A stretch of DNA of 64,000 nucleotides. Source: Pseudomonas sp. SORT22 (GTDB taxonomy: Bacteria > Pseudomonadota > Gammaproteobacteria > Pseudomonadales > Pseudomonadaceae). Numbering within the stretch: the stretch's first letter is position 1; every line of letters starts with the position of its first letter. The stretch is from contig NZ_CP071007.1 in assembly GCF_018417635.1 (NCBI RefSeq), forward strand, positions 310,001 through 374,000, in the 5' to 3' direction. The position numbers and the translations under genes were made by a program. The notes under the pieces were generated by a model, which worked only from the letters and a program-made list of their open reading frames with translations, was not told where the DNA came from and searched no databases. Positions 42,659 through 54,290 of the stretch are shown piece by piece.

Positions 42659-43954
42659 ATGGACCTGATCCTCTTGGCGGTACCGTTTTTCATTGTTCTG
42701 ATCGTTGCCGAGTTGCTCGCCGATCGATTGCGCGGCATGCGGACCTATCGCCTGGCAGATGCCATCAACAGCCTCAGCACCGGCGTGCTGTCGACCACTA
42801 CCGGCCTGCTGACCAAGGGCGTCGGCCTGGTGACCTATGCGCTGGCCTGGGAACACCTGGCGCTGTTCAAACTGCCGGGCGAAGCCTTGTGGGTGTGGGT
42901 ACTGGCGTTCGTCGTCTATGACTTTTGCTATTACTGGCTGCACCGTATGGGCCACGAGCGCAACATCCTCTGGGCCGCCCATTCGGTGCATCACCAGAGC
43001 GAGGACTACAACCTGTCGACGGCCCTGCGCCAGACCAGCAGCGGCTTCTTGCTGTCGTGGATCTTCTACCTGCCGCTGGCCGTGTTGGGGGTGCCGCCGC
43101 TGGTGTTCATCACCGTCGCGGCGCTGAACCTGCTGTACCAGTTCTGGGTGCACACCCGGCACATCCCCAAGCTGGGCTGGCTGGAATGGCTGTTCATTAC
43201 CCCGTCCAATCATCGCGTCCACCATGCGCAGAACCCTCTGTACTTGGATCGCAACTACGGCGGAGTGTTCATTGTCTGGGATCGTCTGTTCGGCACGTTC
43301 CAGGAAGAGGACGACAATCAGCCGGTGATTTTCGGCGTGACCACGCCGCTGGCCAGCTGGAACCCGCTGTGGGCCAACCTGCAGTTCTATGCCCAGTTGT
43401 GGAGCGATGCGCGGCATGCCGAGCACTGGTGGGACAAGCTGCGAATCTGGTTCATGCCTACCGGCTGGCGCCCGGATGACGTGGTCAGGAGGTATCCGCA
43501 AGCCAAGCAGGACCTGAGCCGCTTCCAGAAATTCGAGGTGCCGCTGGCCTGGCCGCAACAGCTGTATGTGGCGCTGCAGTTCGCGGTGTACGTGGGCTTG
43601 GGCAGTTACTTGATGGAGCACGCCGAGCAGTTGTCGGTGGCTGCCCTGGTGCTGGGCTGCGGCTTGATGGCATTTGGCTTGTTCGTGCTTGGCACGGCCC
43701 TGGAGAACCGCCCCTGGGCCTTCAGGCTGGAACTGCTACGCCTGGGGCTGAATGTCCCGGCCATGGTCCTGGCCGGGATGACGGGCTCAGGGCCGGTCAC
43801 TGCCCTGGCTTGGGTCCTGCTGCTTGGCTACAGCCTGCTCAGCCTTTTCGGCCTCTATGGCAGCCGCTTCCTTGCGCGCAATGCGCGCGGCCTTGAAGCG
43901 CCGGCGCAGCCACAGGCAGCCACCGAGCACCAGCAGGCCGCCGAGCACCCATAG
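42659..43954 (+). CDS. Sterol-desaturase/fatty acid hydroxylase superfamily membrane protein
   Basis: About 431 residues. Eight histidines in the order HRMGHE, HSVHH, HTRH, HRVHH mark the di-iron hydroxylase superfamily. Several membrane helices precede and follow it, and three C-terminal helices (about 300-400) lead into a Gln/Ala/Pro-rich tail. Likely an integral-membrane di-iron enzyme acting on a lipid; substrate unknown. Start at 42659 is the best, although its ribosome binding site is weak. The last 168 bases overlap the DedA gene on the opposite strand. Confidence 0.85.
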   Translation: MDLILLAVPFFIVLIVAELLADRLRGMRTYRLADAINSLSTGVLSTTTGLLTKGVGLVTYALAWEHLALFKLPGEALWVWVLAFVVYDFCYYWLHRMGHERNILWAAHSVHHQSEDYNLSTALRQTSSGFLLSWIFYLPLAVLGVPPLVFITVAALNLLYQFWVHTRHIPKLGWLEWLFITPSNHRVHHAQNPLYLDRNYGGVFIVWDRLFGTFQEEDDNQPVIFGVTTPLASWNPLWANLQFYAQLWSDARHAEHWWDKLRIWFMPTGWRPDDVVRRYPQAKQDLSRFQKFEVPLAWPQQLYVALQFAVYVGLGSYLMEHAEQLSVAALVLGCGLMAFGLFVLGTALENRPWAFRLELLRLGLNVPAMVLAGMTGSGPVTALAWVLLLGYSLLSLFGLYGSRFLARNARGLEAPAQPQAATEHQQAAEHP

Positions 43955-44431
43955 CTCGTATTTCTTCACGTTGCCCAGCAGGCCTTCGAGAATGGCGCCG
44001 AAGTGATAGGCGGCGGCGCCCAGGGCCAGGGCCCAGATGGCCGCACCAATGCCGTTGAGCAGCAGGTAGCGGCGCGGCGGGTAGCCGGACAAACCGATGG
44101 CCACCGGCATCACCGTGCGCAAACCGTAGACGAAGCGAAAACTCAGGACCCAGATGTCCGGATGGCGGCGAATGTGCTCCAGCGCACGGTCGCCCATCAT
44201 CTGCCAGCGCGGTTTGCGTGCCAGCAACTTGCGCCCGTGACGGCGCCCCATGAAGTACCACAGCTGGTCGCCGGCATAGCTGCCGAAGAAGGCCACCACG
44301 ACCACCAGGTTGATATCCATGTATCCGCGGAACGCAAGGAAGCCTGCGAGAACCAGGATGGTCTCACCTTCGAAAAACGTGCCGAGAAAAAGGGCAAAGT
44401 AGCCGAAATCCTGCAGGAATTGTTGGAGCAT
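43787..44431 (-). CDS. DedA family membrane protein
   Basis: A 214-residue DedA/SNARE-associated protein: FLGTFFEGETILVLAGFLAF and GSYAGDQLWYFMGRRHGRKLL at the N-terminal half, FVYGLRTVMPVAIGLSGYPPRRYLLLNGIGA in the middle, several hydrophobic segments, and a Lys/Arg/Glu/Ala-rich cytoplasmic tail. DedA proteins act as polyprenyl-phosphate or phospholipid transporters in bacteria. The last 55 codons lie opposite the C-terminus of the sterol-desaturase-like gene, and the two overlap by 168 bp. Confidence 0.9.
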   Translation of the reverse strand: MLQQFLQDFGYFALFLGTFFEGETILVLAGFLAFRGYMDINLVVVVAFFGSYAGDQLWYFMGRRHGRKLLARKPRWQMMGDRALEHIRRHPDIWVLSFRFVYGLRTVMPVAIGLSGYPPRRYLLLNGIGAAIWALALGAAAYHFGAILEGLLGNVKKYELWVLGGLLVLGGCLWLRRRFKAARIARKEAAAIEAEKAEQAVAKQQDPSQGSDRP

Positions 44432-44512
44432 TTTCTGGGTGCTGGCGAAATGAACGCGCAGCCTAACCCTTCGTGGCCTTTGGGGAAAGTGTCCAAATGT
44501 GTCTCGACGTGA

Positions 44513-45649
<1,137 letters not shown>

Positions 45650-45668
45650 CGCCCTTCAGGAACGCTAG

Positions 45669-47900
45669 ATGAATAACGAAGTACTTACCGACGTTGCAGT
45701 CAAAGACGCCCAGCCCGTGCCCGAGCAACTGGTCGAGACCCCGCCGGAGCCGCCTGCGGTTGCCGAGCCGGTGGTCGAAGCCCCGGCGCCGGCGCCAGTG
45801 GCTGCGCCTGCCATCGTCATTCCCGGTCTGGACGACAGCAGCCTGTACATTCACCGCGAATTGTCCCAGCTGCAGTTCAACATCCGCGTGCTTGAGCAGG
45901 CGCTGGATGAGTCCTATCCGCTGCTGGAGCGGCTGAAGTTCTTGCTGATCTTCTCCAGCAACCTGGATGAGTTCTTCGAAATTCGTGTGGCGGGCCTGAA
46001 GAAGCAGATCACCTTTGCCCGTGAACAGGCCGGCGCCGACGGCTTGCAGCCGCACCAGGCGCTGGCGCGGATCAGCGAGCTGGTGCACGGCGAGGTCGAT
46101 CGCCAGTACGCGATCCTCAACGACGTGCTGCTGCCGGAGCTGGAAAAGCACCAGATCCGCTTCATTCGCCGCCGCCACTGGAACACCAAGCTCAAGACCT
46201 GGGTGCGGCGCTTCTTCCGCGACGAAATCGCGCCGATCATTACCCCGATCGGCCTCGATCCGACTCACCCGTTCCCGTTGCTGGTGAACAAGAGCCTGAA
46301 CTTCATCGTCGAGCTTGAAGGCATCGACGCCTTCGGCCGCGATTCGGGCCTGGCGATCATCCCGGCGCCGCGTTTGCTGCCGCGGGTGATCAAGGTGCCG
46401 GAAGAGGTCGGTGGGCCTGGCGACAACTATGTGTTCCTGTCGTCGATGATCCACGCTCACGCCGATGACCTGTTTCAGGGCATGAAGGTCAAGGGCTGCT
46501 ACCAGTTCCGCCTGACCCGCAACGCTGACCTGGCGCTGGACTCCGAAGATGTCGAAGACCTGGCCCGGGCCCTGCGCGGCGAGCTGTTCTCGCGTCGTTA
46601 CGGCGATGCGGTGCGCCTGGAAGTGGCCGACACTTGCCCTAAACACCTCTCCGACTACCTGCTCAAACAGTTCAGCCTGAGCGAGAGCGAGCTGTACCAG
46701 GTCAACGGCCCGGTCAACCTGACCCGGCTGTTCAGCATCACCAGCCTGGACAGCCATCCGGAGCTGCAATACACGCCGTTTACCCCGGCAATCCCCAAGC
46801 TGTTGCAGAACAGCGAGAACATTTTCAGCGTGGTCAGCAAGCAGGACATCCTGCTGATGCACCCCTTCGAGTCGTTCACCCCGGTAGTCGACCTGCTGCG
46901 CCAGGCCGCCAAGGACCCGCATGTACTGGCTGTGCGCCAGACCCTGTACCGCAGCGGTGCCAATTCGGAGATCGTCGACGCGCTGGTCGACGCCGCGCGT
47001 AACGGCAAGGAAGTCACTGCGGTGATCGAGCTGCGTGCGCGTTTCGACGAAGAGTCCAACCTGCAGATGGCCAGCCGCCTGCAGGCCGCCGGTGCGGTGG
47101 TGATCTACGGTGTGGTGGGCTTCAAGACCCACGCCAAGATGATGCTGATCCTGCGCCGCGAAGCCGGCGAGATCGTCCGCTATGCGCACCTGGGCACCGG
47201 TAACTACCACGCCGGCAACGCCCGCCTGTACACCGACTACAGCCTGCTGACTTCCGACGACGCCCTGTGCGAAGACGTCGGCAAGCTGTTCAGCCAGCTG
47301 ATCGGCATGGGCAAGACCCTGCGCATGAAGAAGCTGCTGCACGCGCCGTTCACCCTGAAAAAGGGCATGCTCGACATGATCGCGCGCGAAACCCAGTTCG
47401 CCCTCGACGGCAAGCCTGCGCACATCATCGCCAAGTTCAACTCGCTGACCGATCCGAAGATCATCCGCGCGCTGTACAAGGCCAGCCAGTCAGGGGTGCG
47501 TATCGACCTGGTGGTGCGCGGCATGTGCTGCCTGCGTCCGGGTATTGCCGGGGTGTCGCACAACATTCAGGTGCGCTCGATCATCGGCCGCTTCCTCGAG
47601 CACACGCGGGTGTTCTACTTCCTCAATGGCGGCGAAGAGCAGATGTTCCTCTCCAGCGCCGACTGGATGGAGCGCAACCTCGACAAGCGCGTCGAGACCT
47701 GCTTCCCGGTCGAGGGCAAGAAACTGATCCTGCGGGTGAAAAAGGAACTCGAAGGGTATCTGACCGACAACACCCACGCCTGGATCCTGCAACCGGATGG
47801 CCGTTACGTACGCAGCACGCCAACCGGCAACCAGAACCCGCGCAGTGCCCAGGCCGCTCTGCTCGAGCGCCTGAGCAACCCGGTGCTTATCGTACGCTGA
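45669..47900 (+). CDS. ppk1: Polyphosphate kinase 1
   Basis: A 743-residue polyphosphate kinase. A Pro/Ala/Glu-rich N-terminal extension of about 55 residues ([19 protein letters not shown]) precedes the family core. The two phospholipase-D-like domains carry His507 in [10 protein letters not shown] (the likely phospho-His) and the second His in [12 protein letters not shown], with [12 protein letters not shown] between. It makes inorganic polyphosphate from ATP reversibly. It shares the hemB transcript (19-bp gap) and its last 14 bases overlap ppx on the other strand. Confidence 0.96.
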   Translation: MNNEVLTDVAVKDAQPVPEQLVETPPEPPAVAEPVVEAPAPAPVAAPAIVIPGLDDSSLYIHRELSQLQFNIRVLEQALDESYPLLERLKFLLIFSSNLDEFFEIRVAGLKKQITFAREQAGADGLQPHQALARISELVHGEVDRQYAILNDVLLPELEKHQIRFIRRRHWNTKLKTWVRRFFRDEIAPIITPIGLDPTHPFPLLVNKSLNFIVELEGIDAFGRDSGLAIIPAPRLLPRVIKVPEEVGGPGDNYVFLSSMIHAHADDLFQGMKVKGCYQFRLTRNADLALDSEDVEDLARALRGELFSRRYGDAVRLEVADTCPKHLSDYLLKQFSLSESELYQVNGPVNLTRLFSITSLDSHPELQYTPFTPAIPKLLQNSENIFSVVSKQDILLMHPFESFTPVVDLLRQAAKDPHVLAVRQTLYRSGANSEIVDALVDAARNGKEVTAVIELRARFDEESNLQMASRLQAAGAVVIYGVVGFKTHAKMMLILRREAGEIVRYAHLGTGNYHAGNARLYTDYSLLTSDDALCEDVGKLFSQLIGMGKTLRMKKLLHAPFTLKKGMLDMIARETQFALDGKPAHIIAKFNSLTDPKIIRALYKASQSGVRIDLVVRGMCCLRPGIAGVSHNIQVRSIIGRFLEHTRVFYFLNGGEEQMFLSSADWMERNLDKRVETCFPVEGKKLILRVKKELEGYLTDNTHAWILQPDGRYVRSTPTGNQNPRSAQAALLERLSNPVLIVR

Positions 47901-49395
47901 GGACGAAGCCGACCCGGGCCAGCCATTCTGCCTCCAGGCCGAAGTCGGCCTGGGTCAGCTGGTTTTCTTCCAGCCAGCCGGCCGGGAACTCGACGTCCAG
48001 GCTGTCGCCCTTGGCGTGCAGGGTGACCGTGGGCATCTGCTGGGTGCCGCGGATGTGATGGAACAGGATCGCGAAGCGCAACAGTACGCACAGGCGAATC
48101 AGCTTGGCGGCGTCCTCGCCGAATTCGGCGAACTTATCCTTGGGAATGTTGCGGCGATGGCCGCGCACCAATAGCGCCAGCATCAGCTGGTCTTCCCGGG
48201 AAAAGCCGGCCAGGTCGGAGTGCTCGATCAGGTAGGCGCCGTGCTTGTGGTAATGGTAGTGGGCGATGTCCAGGCCCACTTCATGCACCTTGGCTGCCCA
48301 GCCCAGCAGTTCACGCCAGATGCCGTCTTCCAGGTCCCAGGCTTTGGCCACCTGGTCGAAGGCGTGCAGCGCCTTGCGCTCGACCCGTGCCGCCTGGCCC
48401 TGGTCAACGTGATAACGCTCCATCAGCGAGGTCAGGGTGCGCTCGCGCACGTCTTCGTGGTGGTGGCGGCCGAGCAGGTCGTAGAGCACGCCTTCACGCA
48501 GGGCGCCGTCGCAGTGGTCCATGCGCTGTAGCTCAAGGGCGTCGAAAATCGCTTCGAGAATCGCCAGGCCCGCCGGGAAGATCGCCCGGCGGTCGGGTTT
48601 GACCCCGTCAAAATCGATCTTGTCGGTTTCTCCCAGCTTGAACAGCTTGCGCTTGAGCCAGGCCAGGCCCTCGGCATTGACCTCGCCGCTGCCCATGCCG
48701 CCGGATTTGAGCGCCAGGCCGATGGCGCGGATGGTCCCCGAGGAGCCGATGGCTTCGTCCCAGGTCAGGCGATGCAGGGCGTTCTCGATGCTCATCAGCT
48801 CCAGGCGTGCGGCGGTGTAGGCCTGGGCATAACGCGCCGGGGTGATCTTGCCGTCGCGGAAATAACGCTGGGTATAGCTGACGCAGCCCATCTGCAGGCT
48901 TTCGCGCAGCAGCGGTTCAAAGCGCTGGCCAATGATGAATTCGGTACTGCCGCCGCCGATATCAGCGACCAGGCGCTTGCCTGGCGTGTCGGCCAGCGTG
49001 TGGGACACGCCGAGGTAGATCAGGCGCGCTTCTTCACGACCGGAGATGACTTCCACCGGGTGGCCGAGGATGGCTTCGGCGCGGCGGATGAATTCGCCGC
49101 GGTTGCGGGCTTCGCGCAGGGCGTTGGTGCCAACGATGCGCACGGCGCCATCGGGCATGCCGTTGATCAGTTGGGCAAACCGCTTGAGGCAGTCCAGGCC
49201 GCGTTGCATGGACTCTTCGCTGAGCTGGCGCTCTTCATTGATGCCGGCGGCCAGCTGAACTTTTTCGCCGAGCCGCTCAAGGATGCGGATCTCGCTATGG
49301 TGGGCCTTGGCGACCACCATGTGGAAACTGTTGGAGCCCAGGTCTATGGCAGCGATCAAGGACAGATTCTTGGCTGTGGTTTGCGGCATGGTCAT
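47887..49395 (-). CDS. ppx: Exopolyphosphatase
   Basis: A 502-residue Ppx/GppA-family enzyme: phosphate 1 motif [17 protein letters not shown] at the N-terminus, [15 protein letters not shown], then an HD-like C-terminal domain ([20 protein letters not shown]). It degrades polyphosphate or guanosine pentaphosphate. ATG at 49395 has GAGAA upstream; a second in-frame ATG is two codons later. It is convergent with ppk, the opposite enzyme, and the two overlap by 14 bp. Confidence 0.95.
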   Translation of the reverse strand: MTMPQTTAKNLSLIAAIDLGSNSFHMVVAKAHHSEIRILERLGEKVQLAAGINEERQLSEESMQRGLDCLKRFAQLINGMPDGAVRIVGTNALREARNRGEFIRRAEAILGHPVEVISGREEARLIYLGVSHTLADTPGKRLVADIGGGSTEFIIGQRFEPLLRESLQMGCVSYTQRYFRDGKITPARYAQAYTAARLELMSIENALHRLTWDEAIGSSGTIRAIGLALKSGGMGSGEVNAEGLAWLKRKLFKLGETDKIDFDGVKPDRRAIFPAGLAILEAIFDALELQRMDHCDGALREGVLYDLLGRHHHEDVRERTLTSLMERYHVDQGQAARVERKALHAFDQVAKAWDLEDGIWRELLGWAAKVHEVGLDIAHYHYHKHGAYLIEHSDLAGFSREDQLMLALLVRGHRRNIPKDKFAEFGEDAAKLIRLCVLLRFAILFHHIRGTQQMPTVTLHAKGDSLDVEFPAGWLEENQLTQADFGLEAEWLARVGFVLSVR

Positions 49396-49630
49396 GGGTT
49401 CTCGGTCGATAACCCGGCAATCCTGCCACGATCCGGCGCTGGCGCCAACGCGCAGCGTATCAAGGCTTGATATGGGGCAGGTTGTGCGGGAATTATGACT
49501 TTCCCGTGACAGCAGCGATATGCGCGGTCATGCACAACTATAGTTACACTCAATCGTTCCTGGCTTCCTGTAGGCAGCCGGTGCAGCTATGATGGGCCAC
49601 GTTTTTTTGCTTACGACCTTGGAGACTTCC

Positions 49631-49960
49631 ATGAGCAGCGATCTTATCAAACACGTCACCGACGCCACCTTCGAAGCCGAAGTCCTGAAGGCTGAAGGCC
49701 CGGTGCTGGTCGACTACTGGGCTGAATGGTGCGGCCCTTGCAAAATGATCGCTCCGGTTCTGGACGACATCGCCGCTACCTACCAGGGCAAACTGATCGT
49801 CGCCAAGCTGAACATCGACGACAACCAGGAAACCCCGGCCAAGCACGGCGTGCGTGGCATCCCGACGCTGATGCTGTTCAAGAACGGCAACGTCGAGGCC
49901 ACCAAGGTCGGCGCGCTGTCGAAATCTCAGCTGGCAGCCTTCCTGGACGCCAATATCTGA
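49631..49960 (+). CDS. trxA: Thioredoxin 1
   Basis: A 109-residue thioredoxin with the active-site WCGPC (Cys34, Cys37), cis-Pro in [10 protein letters not shown] and the buried Asp in VLVDYWAEW. It reduces disulfides with electrons from TrxB. The 14 codons upstream of 49631 in the same frame are non-native. A terminator follows. rho follows 230 bp downstream, the order typical of this lineage. Confidence 0.97.
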   Translation: MSSDLIKHVTDATFEAEVLKAEGPVLVDYWAEWCGPCKMIAPVLDDIAATYQGKLIVAKLNIDDNQETPAKHGVRGIPTLMLFKNGNVEATKVGALSKSQLAAFLDANI

Positions 49961-49968
49961 GTGAAATT

Positions 49969-49995
49969 AGCCCCGCATTCGTCGGGGCTTTTCTT
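49969..49995 (+). terminator. Rho-independent terminator of trxA
   Basis: AGCCCCG (49969-49975) pairs with CGGGGCT (49983-49989), then TTTCTTT. Confidence 0.85.
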
Positions 49996-50189
49996 TATCT
50001 GGTGACTAGACGCCAGAAAAAGCAGGTGTTACATTCGGCCTCGCACTGTTTCTTCGGTGCCCTCTGCACGCCGTCGCCGACGCATCCCTAATTCGAATCA
50101 GTACGCGATCCTGTCGCCTTCTTTGCGGCGCGGCTTCATTAAGCCAGAAGCTTAATTCCCCCTTCTTACATGATTACGTCACTCCCCTT

Positions 50190-51449
50190 ATGAACCTGAC
50201 TGAACTCAAGCAAAAGCCGATTACCGATCTGCTCGAAATGGCCGAACAGATGGGCATAGAAAATATGGCCCGTTCGCGCAAGCAAGATGTGATTTTCTCC
50301 CTGTTGAAAAAGCATGCGAAAAGCGGCGAGGAAATCTCCGGTGACGGCGTGCTGGAGATTCTCCAGGACGGCTTCGGCTTCCTGCGCTCGGCCGATGCCT
50401 CGTACCTGGCCGGCCCGGACGACATCTACGTGTCGCCAAGCCAGATCCGTCGCTTCAACTTGCGTACCGGCGACACCATCGTCGGCAAGATCCGCCCGCC
50501 AAAAGAAGGCGAGCGTTACTTCGCCCTGCTGAAAGTCGACACCATCAACTTCGACCGGCCGGAAAACGCGAAGAACAAGATCCTGTTCGAAAACCTGACG
50601 CCGCTGTTCCCTAACGAGCGCCTGAAGATGGAAGCCGGCAACGGCTCCACCGAAGACCTCACCGGCCGGGTTATCGACCTTTGCGCCCCGATCGGCAAAG
50701 GCCAGCGCGGCCTGATCGTCGCTCCGCCAAAAGCGGGCAAGACCATCATGCTGCAGAACATCGCGGCCAACATCACCCGTAACAACCCCGAGTGCCACCT
50801 GATCGTCCTGCTGATCGACGAGCGCCCGGAAGAAGTAACCGAAATGCAGCGCACCGTGCGCGGCGAAGTGGTTGCCTCGACCTTCGACGAGCCGCCAACC
50901 CGCCACGTGCAGGTTGCCGAAATGGTTATCGAGAAGGCCAAGCGCCTGGTTGAACACAAGAAAGACGTGGTCATCCTGCTCGACTCCATCACCCGTCTGG
51001 CCCGTGCCTACAACACCGTGATCCCGAGCTCCGGCAAGGTCCTCACCGGTGGTGTCGATGCCCACGCCCTGGAGAAGCCGAAGCGTTTCTTCGGCGCCGC
51101 GCGTAACATCGAAGAGGGCGGCTCGCTGACCATCATCGCCACCGCGCTGGTTGAAACCGGCTCGAAGATGGACGAAGTGATCTACGAAGAGTTCAAGGGT
51201 ACCGGCAACATGGAACTGCCCCTGGACCGCAAGATCGCCGAGAAGCGCGTCTTCCCGGCCATCAACATCAACCGTTCGGGTACCCGTCGCGAAGAGCTGC
51301 TGACCGCCGACGACGAGCTGCAGCGCATGTGGATTCTGCGCAAGCTGCTGCACCCGATGGATGAAGTGGCTGCCATCGAGTTCCTGATCGACAAACTCAA
51401 GCAGACCAAGACCAACGACGAGTTCTTCTTGTCGATGAAGCGCAAGTAA
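50190..51449 (+). CDS. rho: Transcription termination factor Rho
   Basis: A 419-residue hexameric RNA helicase. The N-terminal RNA-binding OSB domain contains [20 protein letters not shown]; Walker A is [15 protein letters not shown]; Walker B is [17 protein letters not shown], and the Q-loop and R-loop region [19 protein letters not shown] is intact. It ends transcription of untranslated RNA. A leader of nearly 200 bp (49996-50189) precedes it and may take part in autoregulation. Terminator directly after. Confidence 0.98.
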   Translation: MNLTELKQKPITDLLEMAEQMGIENMARSRKQDVIFSLLKKHAKSGEEISGDGVLEILQDGFGFLRSADASYLAGPDDIYVSPSQIRRFNLRTGDTIVGKIRPPKEGERYFALLKVDTINFDRPENAKNKILFENLTPLFPNERLKMEAGNGSTEDLTGRVIDLCAPIGKGQRGLIVAPPKAGKTIMLQNIAANITRNNPECHLIVLLIDERPEEVTEMQRTVRGEVVASTFDEPPTRHVQVAEMVIEKAKRLVEHKKDVVILLDSITRLARAYNTVIPSSGKVLTGGVDAHALEKPKRFFGAARNIEEGGSLTIIATALVETGSKMDEVIYEEFKGTGNMELPLDRKIAEKRVFPAININRSGTRREELLTADDELQRMWILRKLLHPMDEVAAIEFLIDKLKQTKTNDEFFLSMKRK

Positions 51450-51467
51450 ACTGTTGCGCTGGGCAAG

Positions 51468-51490
51468 AGCCGGGGCGACCCGGCTTTTTG
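51468..51490 (+). terminator. Rho-independent terminator of rho
   Basis: AGCCGGG-GCGA-CCCGGCTTTTTG: seven-bp stem, tetraloop, T-run. Confidence 0.93.
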
Positions 51491-51578
51491 CTATCTGTAC
51501 TTTGGCTATTCTGAGCAGCCGAGTTCGGCGCTACACTCTGCAGCCCGACCGCTACGGCAGCCAATACGAGGCTTTTGC

Positions 51579-53045
51579 ATGCAGTATCGCGATTTGCGCG
51601 ACTTTATCCGTGGCCTGGAACAGCGCGGCGAACTCAAGCGCATCCAGGTGCCGATCTCTCCAGTCCTGGAAATGACCGAAGTCTGCGACCGCACCCTGCG
51701 CGCCAAAGGCCCGGCCCTGCTGTTCGAAAAACCTACCGGCTTCGACATCCCGGTGCTGGGCAACCTGTTCGGTACCCCGGAGCGGGTGGCCATGGGCATG
51801 GGCGCCGAGTCGGTCAGCGAGCTGCGTGAAATCGGCAAGCTGCTGGCCTTTCTCAAGGAGCCCGAGCCGCCGAAAGGCCTCAAGGACGCCTGGTCGAAGC
51901 TGCCGATCTTCAAGAAGGTCGTGTCCATGGCGCCGAAGGTGGTCAAGGACGCGGCATGCCACGAAGTGGTCATCGAAGGTGATGATGTCGACCTCGGCCT
52001 GCTGCCGGTGCAGCACTGCTGGCCGGGCGACGTTGCGCCGCTGATCACCTGGGGCCTGACAGTGACCCGCGGGCCGAACAAGGACCGCCAGAACCTCGGC
52101 ATCTACCGTCAACAGGTGATTGGCCGCAACAAGGTCATCATGCGCTGGTTGAGCCATCGCGGCGGCGCCCTGGACTATCGCGAATGGTGCGAGAAGCACC
52201 CGGGTCAGCCGTTCCCGGTGGCGGTGGCCCTGGGCGCCGACCCGGCGACCATCCTTGGTGCCGTGACGCCGGTGCCCGATACCCTCTCCGAGTACGCCTT
52301 CGCCGGCCTGTTGCGCGGCAACCGTACCGAGCTGGTCAAGTGCCGTGGCAACGACCTGCAGGTGCCGGCCACCGCCGAAATCATTCTCGAAGGCGTGATC
52401 CATCCGGGTGAAATGGCCCCGGAAGGCCCGTACGGCGACCACACCGGCTACTACAACGAAGTCGACAGCTTCCCGGTGTTCACTGTCGAGCGCATCACAC
52501 ACCGCAGCAAGCCGATCTATCACAGCACCTACACCGGCCGTCCGCCGGATGAGCCGGCGATTCTCGGCGTGGCGCTGAACGAAGTATTCGTGCCGATCCT
52601 GCAAAAGCAGTTCCCGGAGATCACCGACTTCTACCTGCCGCCGGAAGGCTGCTCGTACCGCATGGCGGTGGTGACCATGAAAAAGCAGTACCCAGGACAC
52701 GCCAAGCGCGTGATGCTGGGTGTCTGGTCGTTTTTGCGACAGTTCATGTACACCAAGTTCGTTATCGTCACGGACGACGATATCAACGCGCGTGACTGGA
52801 ACGACGTGATCTGGGCGATTACCACGCGCATGGACCCCAAGCGCGACACGGTAATGATCGACAACACCCCGATTGACTACCTGGACTTCGCTTCGCCGGT
52901 GTCCGGTTTGGGGTCGAAGATGGGCCTGGATGCGACGCACAAGTGGCCGGGTGAAACCACCCGCGAGTGGGGACGGGTCATCGTCAAGGACGAAGCCGTC
53001 ACCCGGCGGATCGATGAGCTGTGGAACCAGTTGGGAATAGACTAA
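51579..53045 (+). CDS. ubiD: 4-hydroxy-3-polyprenylbenzoate decarboxylase UbiD
   Basis: A 488-residue decarboxylase using prenylated FMN made by UbiX. Family motifs include [20 protein letters not shown] at the N-terminus, [20 protein letters not shown], and the catalytic Glu-Arg-Glu region around [18 protein letters not shown]. It acts in ubiquinone synthesis. It is directly followed by a ferredoxin-NAD reductase-like gene with zero spacing. Confidence 0.96.
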   Translation: MQYRDLRDFIRGLEQRGELKRIQVPISPVLEMTEVCDRTLRAKGPALLFEKPTGFDIPVLGNLFGTPERVAMGMGAESVSELREIGKLLAFLKEPEPPKGLKDAWSKLPIFKKVVSMAPKVVKDAACHEVVIEGDDVDLGLLPVQHCWPGDVAPLITWGLTVTRGPNKDRQNLGIYRQQVIGRNKVIMRWLSHRGGALDYREWCEKHPGQPFPVAVALGADPATILGAVTPVPDTLSEYAFAGLLRGNRTELVKCRGNDLQVPATAEIILEGVIHPGEMAPEGPYGDHTGYYNEVDSFPVFTVERITHRSKPIYHSTYTGRPPDEPAILGVALNEVFVPILQKQFPEITDFYLPPEGCSYRMAVVTMKKQYPGHAKRVMLGVWSFLRQFMYTKFVIVTDDDINARDWNDVIWAITTRMDPKRDTVMIDNTPIDYLDFASPVSGLGSKMGLDATHKWPGETTREWGRVIVKDEAVTRRIDELWNQLGID

Positions 53046-54014
53046 ATGCAGGTAACCTTGCAGCCGTCCGGGGCCGTGTTGGCGCTCAAGCCCGGAGAAA
53101 GGATTCTGGATGCGGCGCGACGCCTGGGCTACGACTGCCCGCAAAGCTGTCGCAATGGCAACTGCCATGTCTGCGCCGCGCTGCTGGTCGAGGGCCGGGT
53201 GCGTCAGGATGGCGTCGAGCGTGATCACGGCGAGCTGTTCACCTGCATCGCCGAGCCACTGGAGGATTGCGTCTTGTTGTGGGATGGCGTGCTGGCCCTG
53301 GGCGAGCTGCCGGTACGGACCCTGGCCTGTCAGCTCAGCGAGTGTGTCGAAGTCGGCGGCGACGTCTGGCGCGTGCGCCTGCGGGCGCCTGCCGGCAAGC
53401 CACCGCGCTACCATGCTGGCCAGTACCTGATGATCGAGCGAGACAGCGGCGACAAGGCTGCCTTCTCGCTGGCCTCGGCGCCGCACAGTGGCCGCGACCT
53501 CGAGCTGCATGTACTGGCCCGCGAGAACAGTGCCCTGGAGCTGATCGCTCAGTTGCGGCGCAACGGCATGGCGCGGCTGCAGATGCCCTTTGGTGACACC
53601 CACCTGGCCGAATTGCCGGACGGCCCGCTGGTGCTGATCGCGGCCGGCACCGGCATGGCGCAGATGCACAGCCTGATCGAACATTGCCGGGCCAGCGGCT
53701 TCAAGCACCCGGTGCACCTGTACTGGGGCGTGCGCCTGCCGGACGACTTCTACCAGATCGAGCACTGGGCCGAGTGGGAGAGTCTGCCCAACCTGTTCCT
53801 GCACAAGGTGGTCAGCGACCTGTGCGGCTGGGAAGGGCGCTGCGGCCTGTTGCACGAGGCGGTATGCGAAGACATCAGTGACCTGGCCGGCGTGCATGTG
53901 TACGCCAGCGGTTCGCCAAACATGATCTACGCCACCCTCGACGCACTGGTCGACGCCGGCATGGATGCGCATCAAATGCGCGCCGATGTATTCGCTTATG
54001 CCCCGCGCAATTGA
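53046..54014 (+). CDS. 2Fe-2S ferredoxin / FAD reductase fusion (CDP-glucoseen-reductase-like)
   Basis: A 322-residue protein. An N-terminal plant-type 2Fe-2S ferredoxin (CPQSCRNGNCHVCAALLVEG with the fourth Cys in LFTCIAEP) is fused to a FAD/NAD ferredoxin-reductase domain (GQYLMIERDSGDKAAFSLASA, then LVLIAAGTGMAQMHSLIEHC). Family members supply electrons to oxygenases or dehydratases. Its partner is unknown here, but its adjacency to ubiD (starts one base after ubiD's stop) suggests co-translation. The name 'CDP-6-deoxy-delta-3,4-glucoseen reductase' is an annotation relic. Confidence 0.88.
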   Translation: MQVTLQPSGAVLALKPGERILDAARRLGYDCPQSCRNGNCHVCAALLVEGRVRQDGVERDHGELFTCIAEPLEDCVLLWDGVLALGELPVRTLACQLSECVEVGGDVWRVRLRAPAGKPPRYHAGQYLMIERDSGDKAAFSLASAPHSGRDLELHVLARENSALELIAQLRRNGMARLQMPFGDTHLAELPDGPLVLIAAGTGMAQMHSLIEHCRASGFKHPVHLYWGVRLPDDFYQIEHWAEWESLPNLFLHKVVSDLCGWEGRCGLLHEAVCEDISDLAGVHVYASGSPNMIYATLDALVDAGMDAHQMRADVFAYAPRN

Positions 54015-54026
54015 TTGACGGAATAA

Positions 54027-54053
54027 GGCACGCTGCAACAGCGTGCCGGTTTA
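54027..54053 (+). terminator. Hairpin after the ferredoxin-reductase gene
   Basis: GGCACGCTG-CAA-CAGCGTGCC forms a nine-bp stem 13 bases after the stop codon. The downstream tract GGTTTAAAT is only weakly T-rich. The 276-bp gap 54015-54290 also has palindromes CTGTGCACAG (54225-54234) and GCACCGGTGC; I see no ORF that must be coding. Confidence 0.6.
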
Positions 54054-54290
54054 AATAACTGCCGGTGCCGCCAGCGGTGATAAGCCACTAATTATTGCCG
54101 GCAACGAAAATAACTTTCGCTACACTTGAAACAGTGCACCTGTTATCGCACCGGTGCGGCCTTTATCGCCGTCTCATGGCGTCTGGGGGCTTGTATTGCG
54201 GCGCTTATCTGCCGTACGGTAACTCTGTGCACAGTGCGTTGCTTTATAGTGCAATGCGTTGGTAATTCATGGGGAAGTGTGGCGGCAGCT

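Noticed and set aside
54126..54290. 55-residue Cys-rich N-terminal extension of the ChaC-like protein
   Set aside because: Family length and homology start at 54291, and the extension has no ribosome binding site and unlikely codon use.
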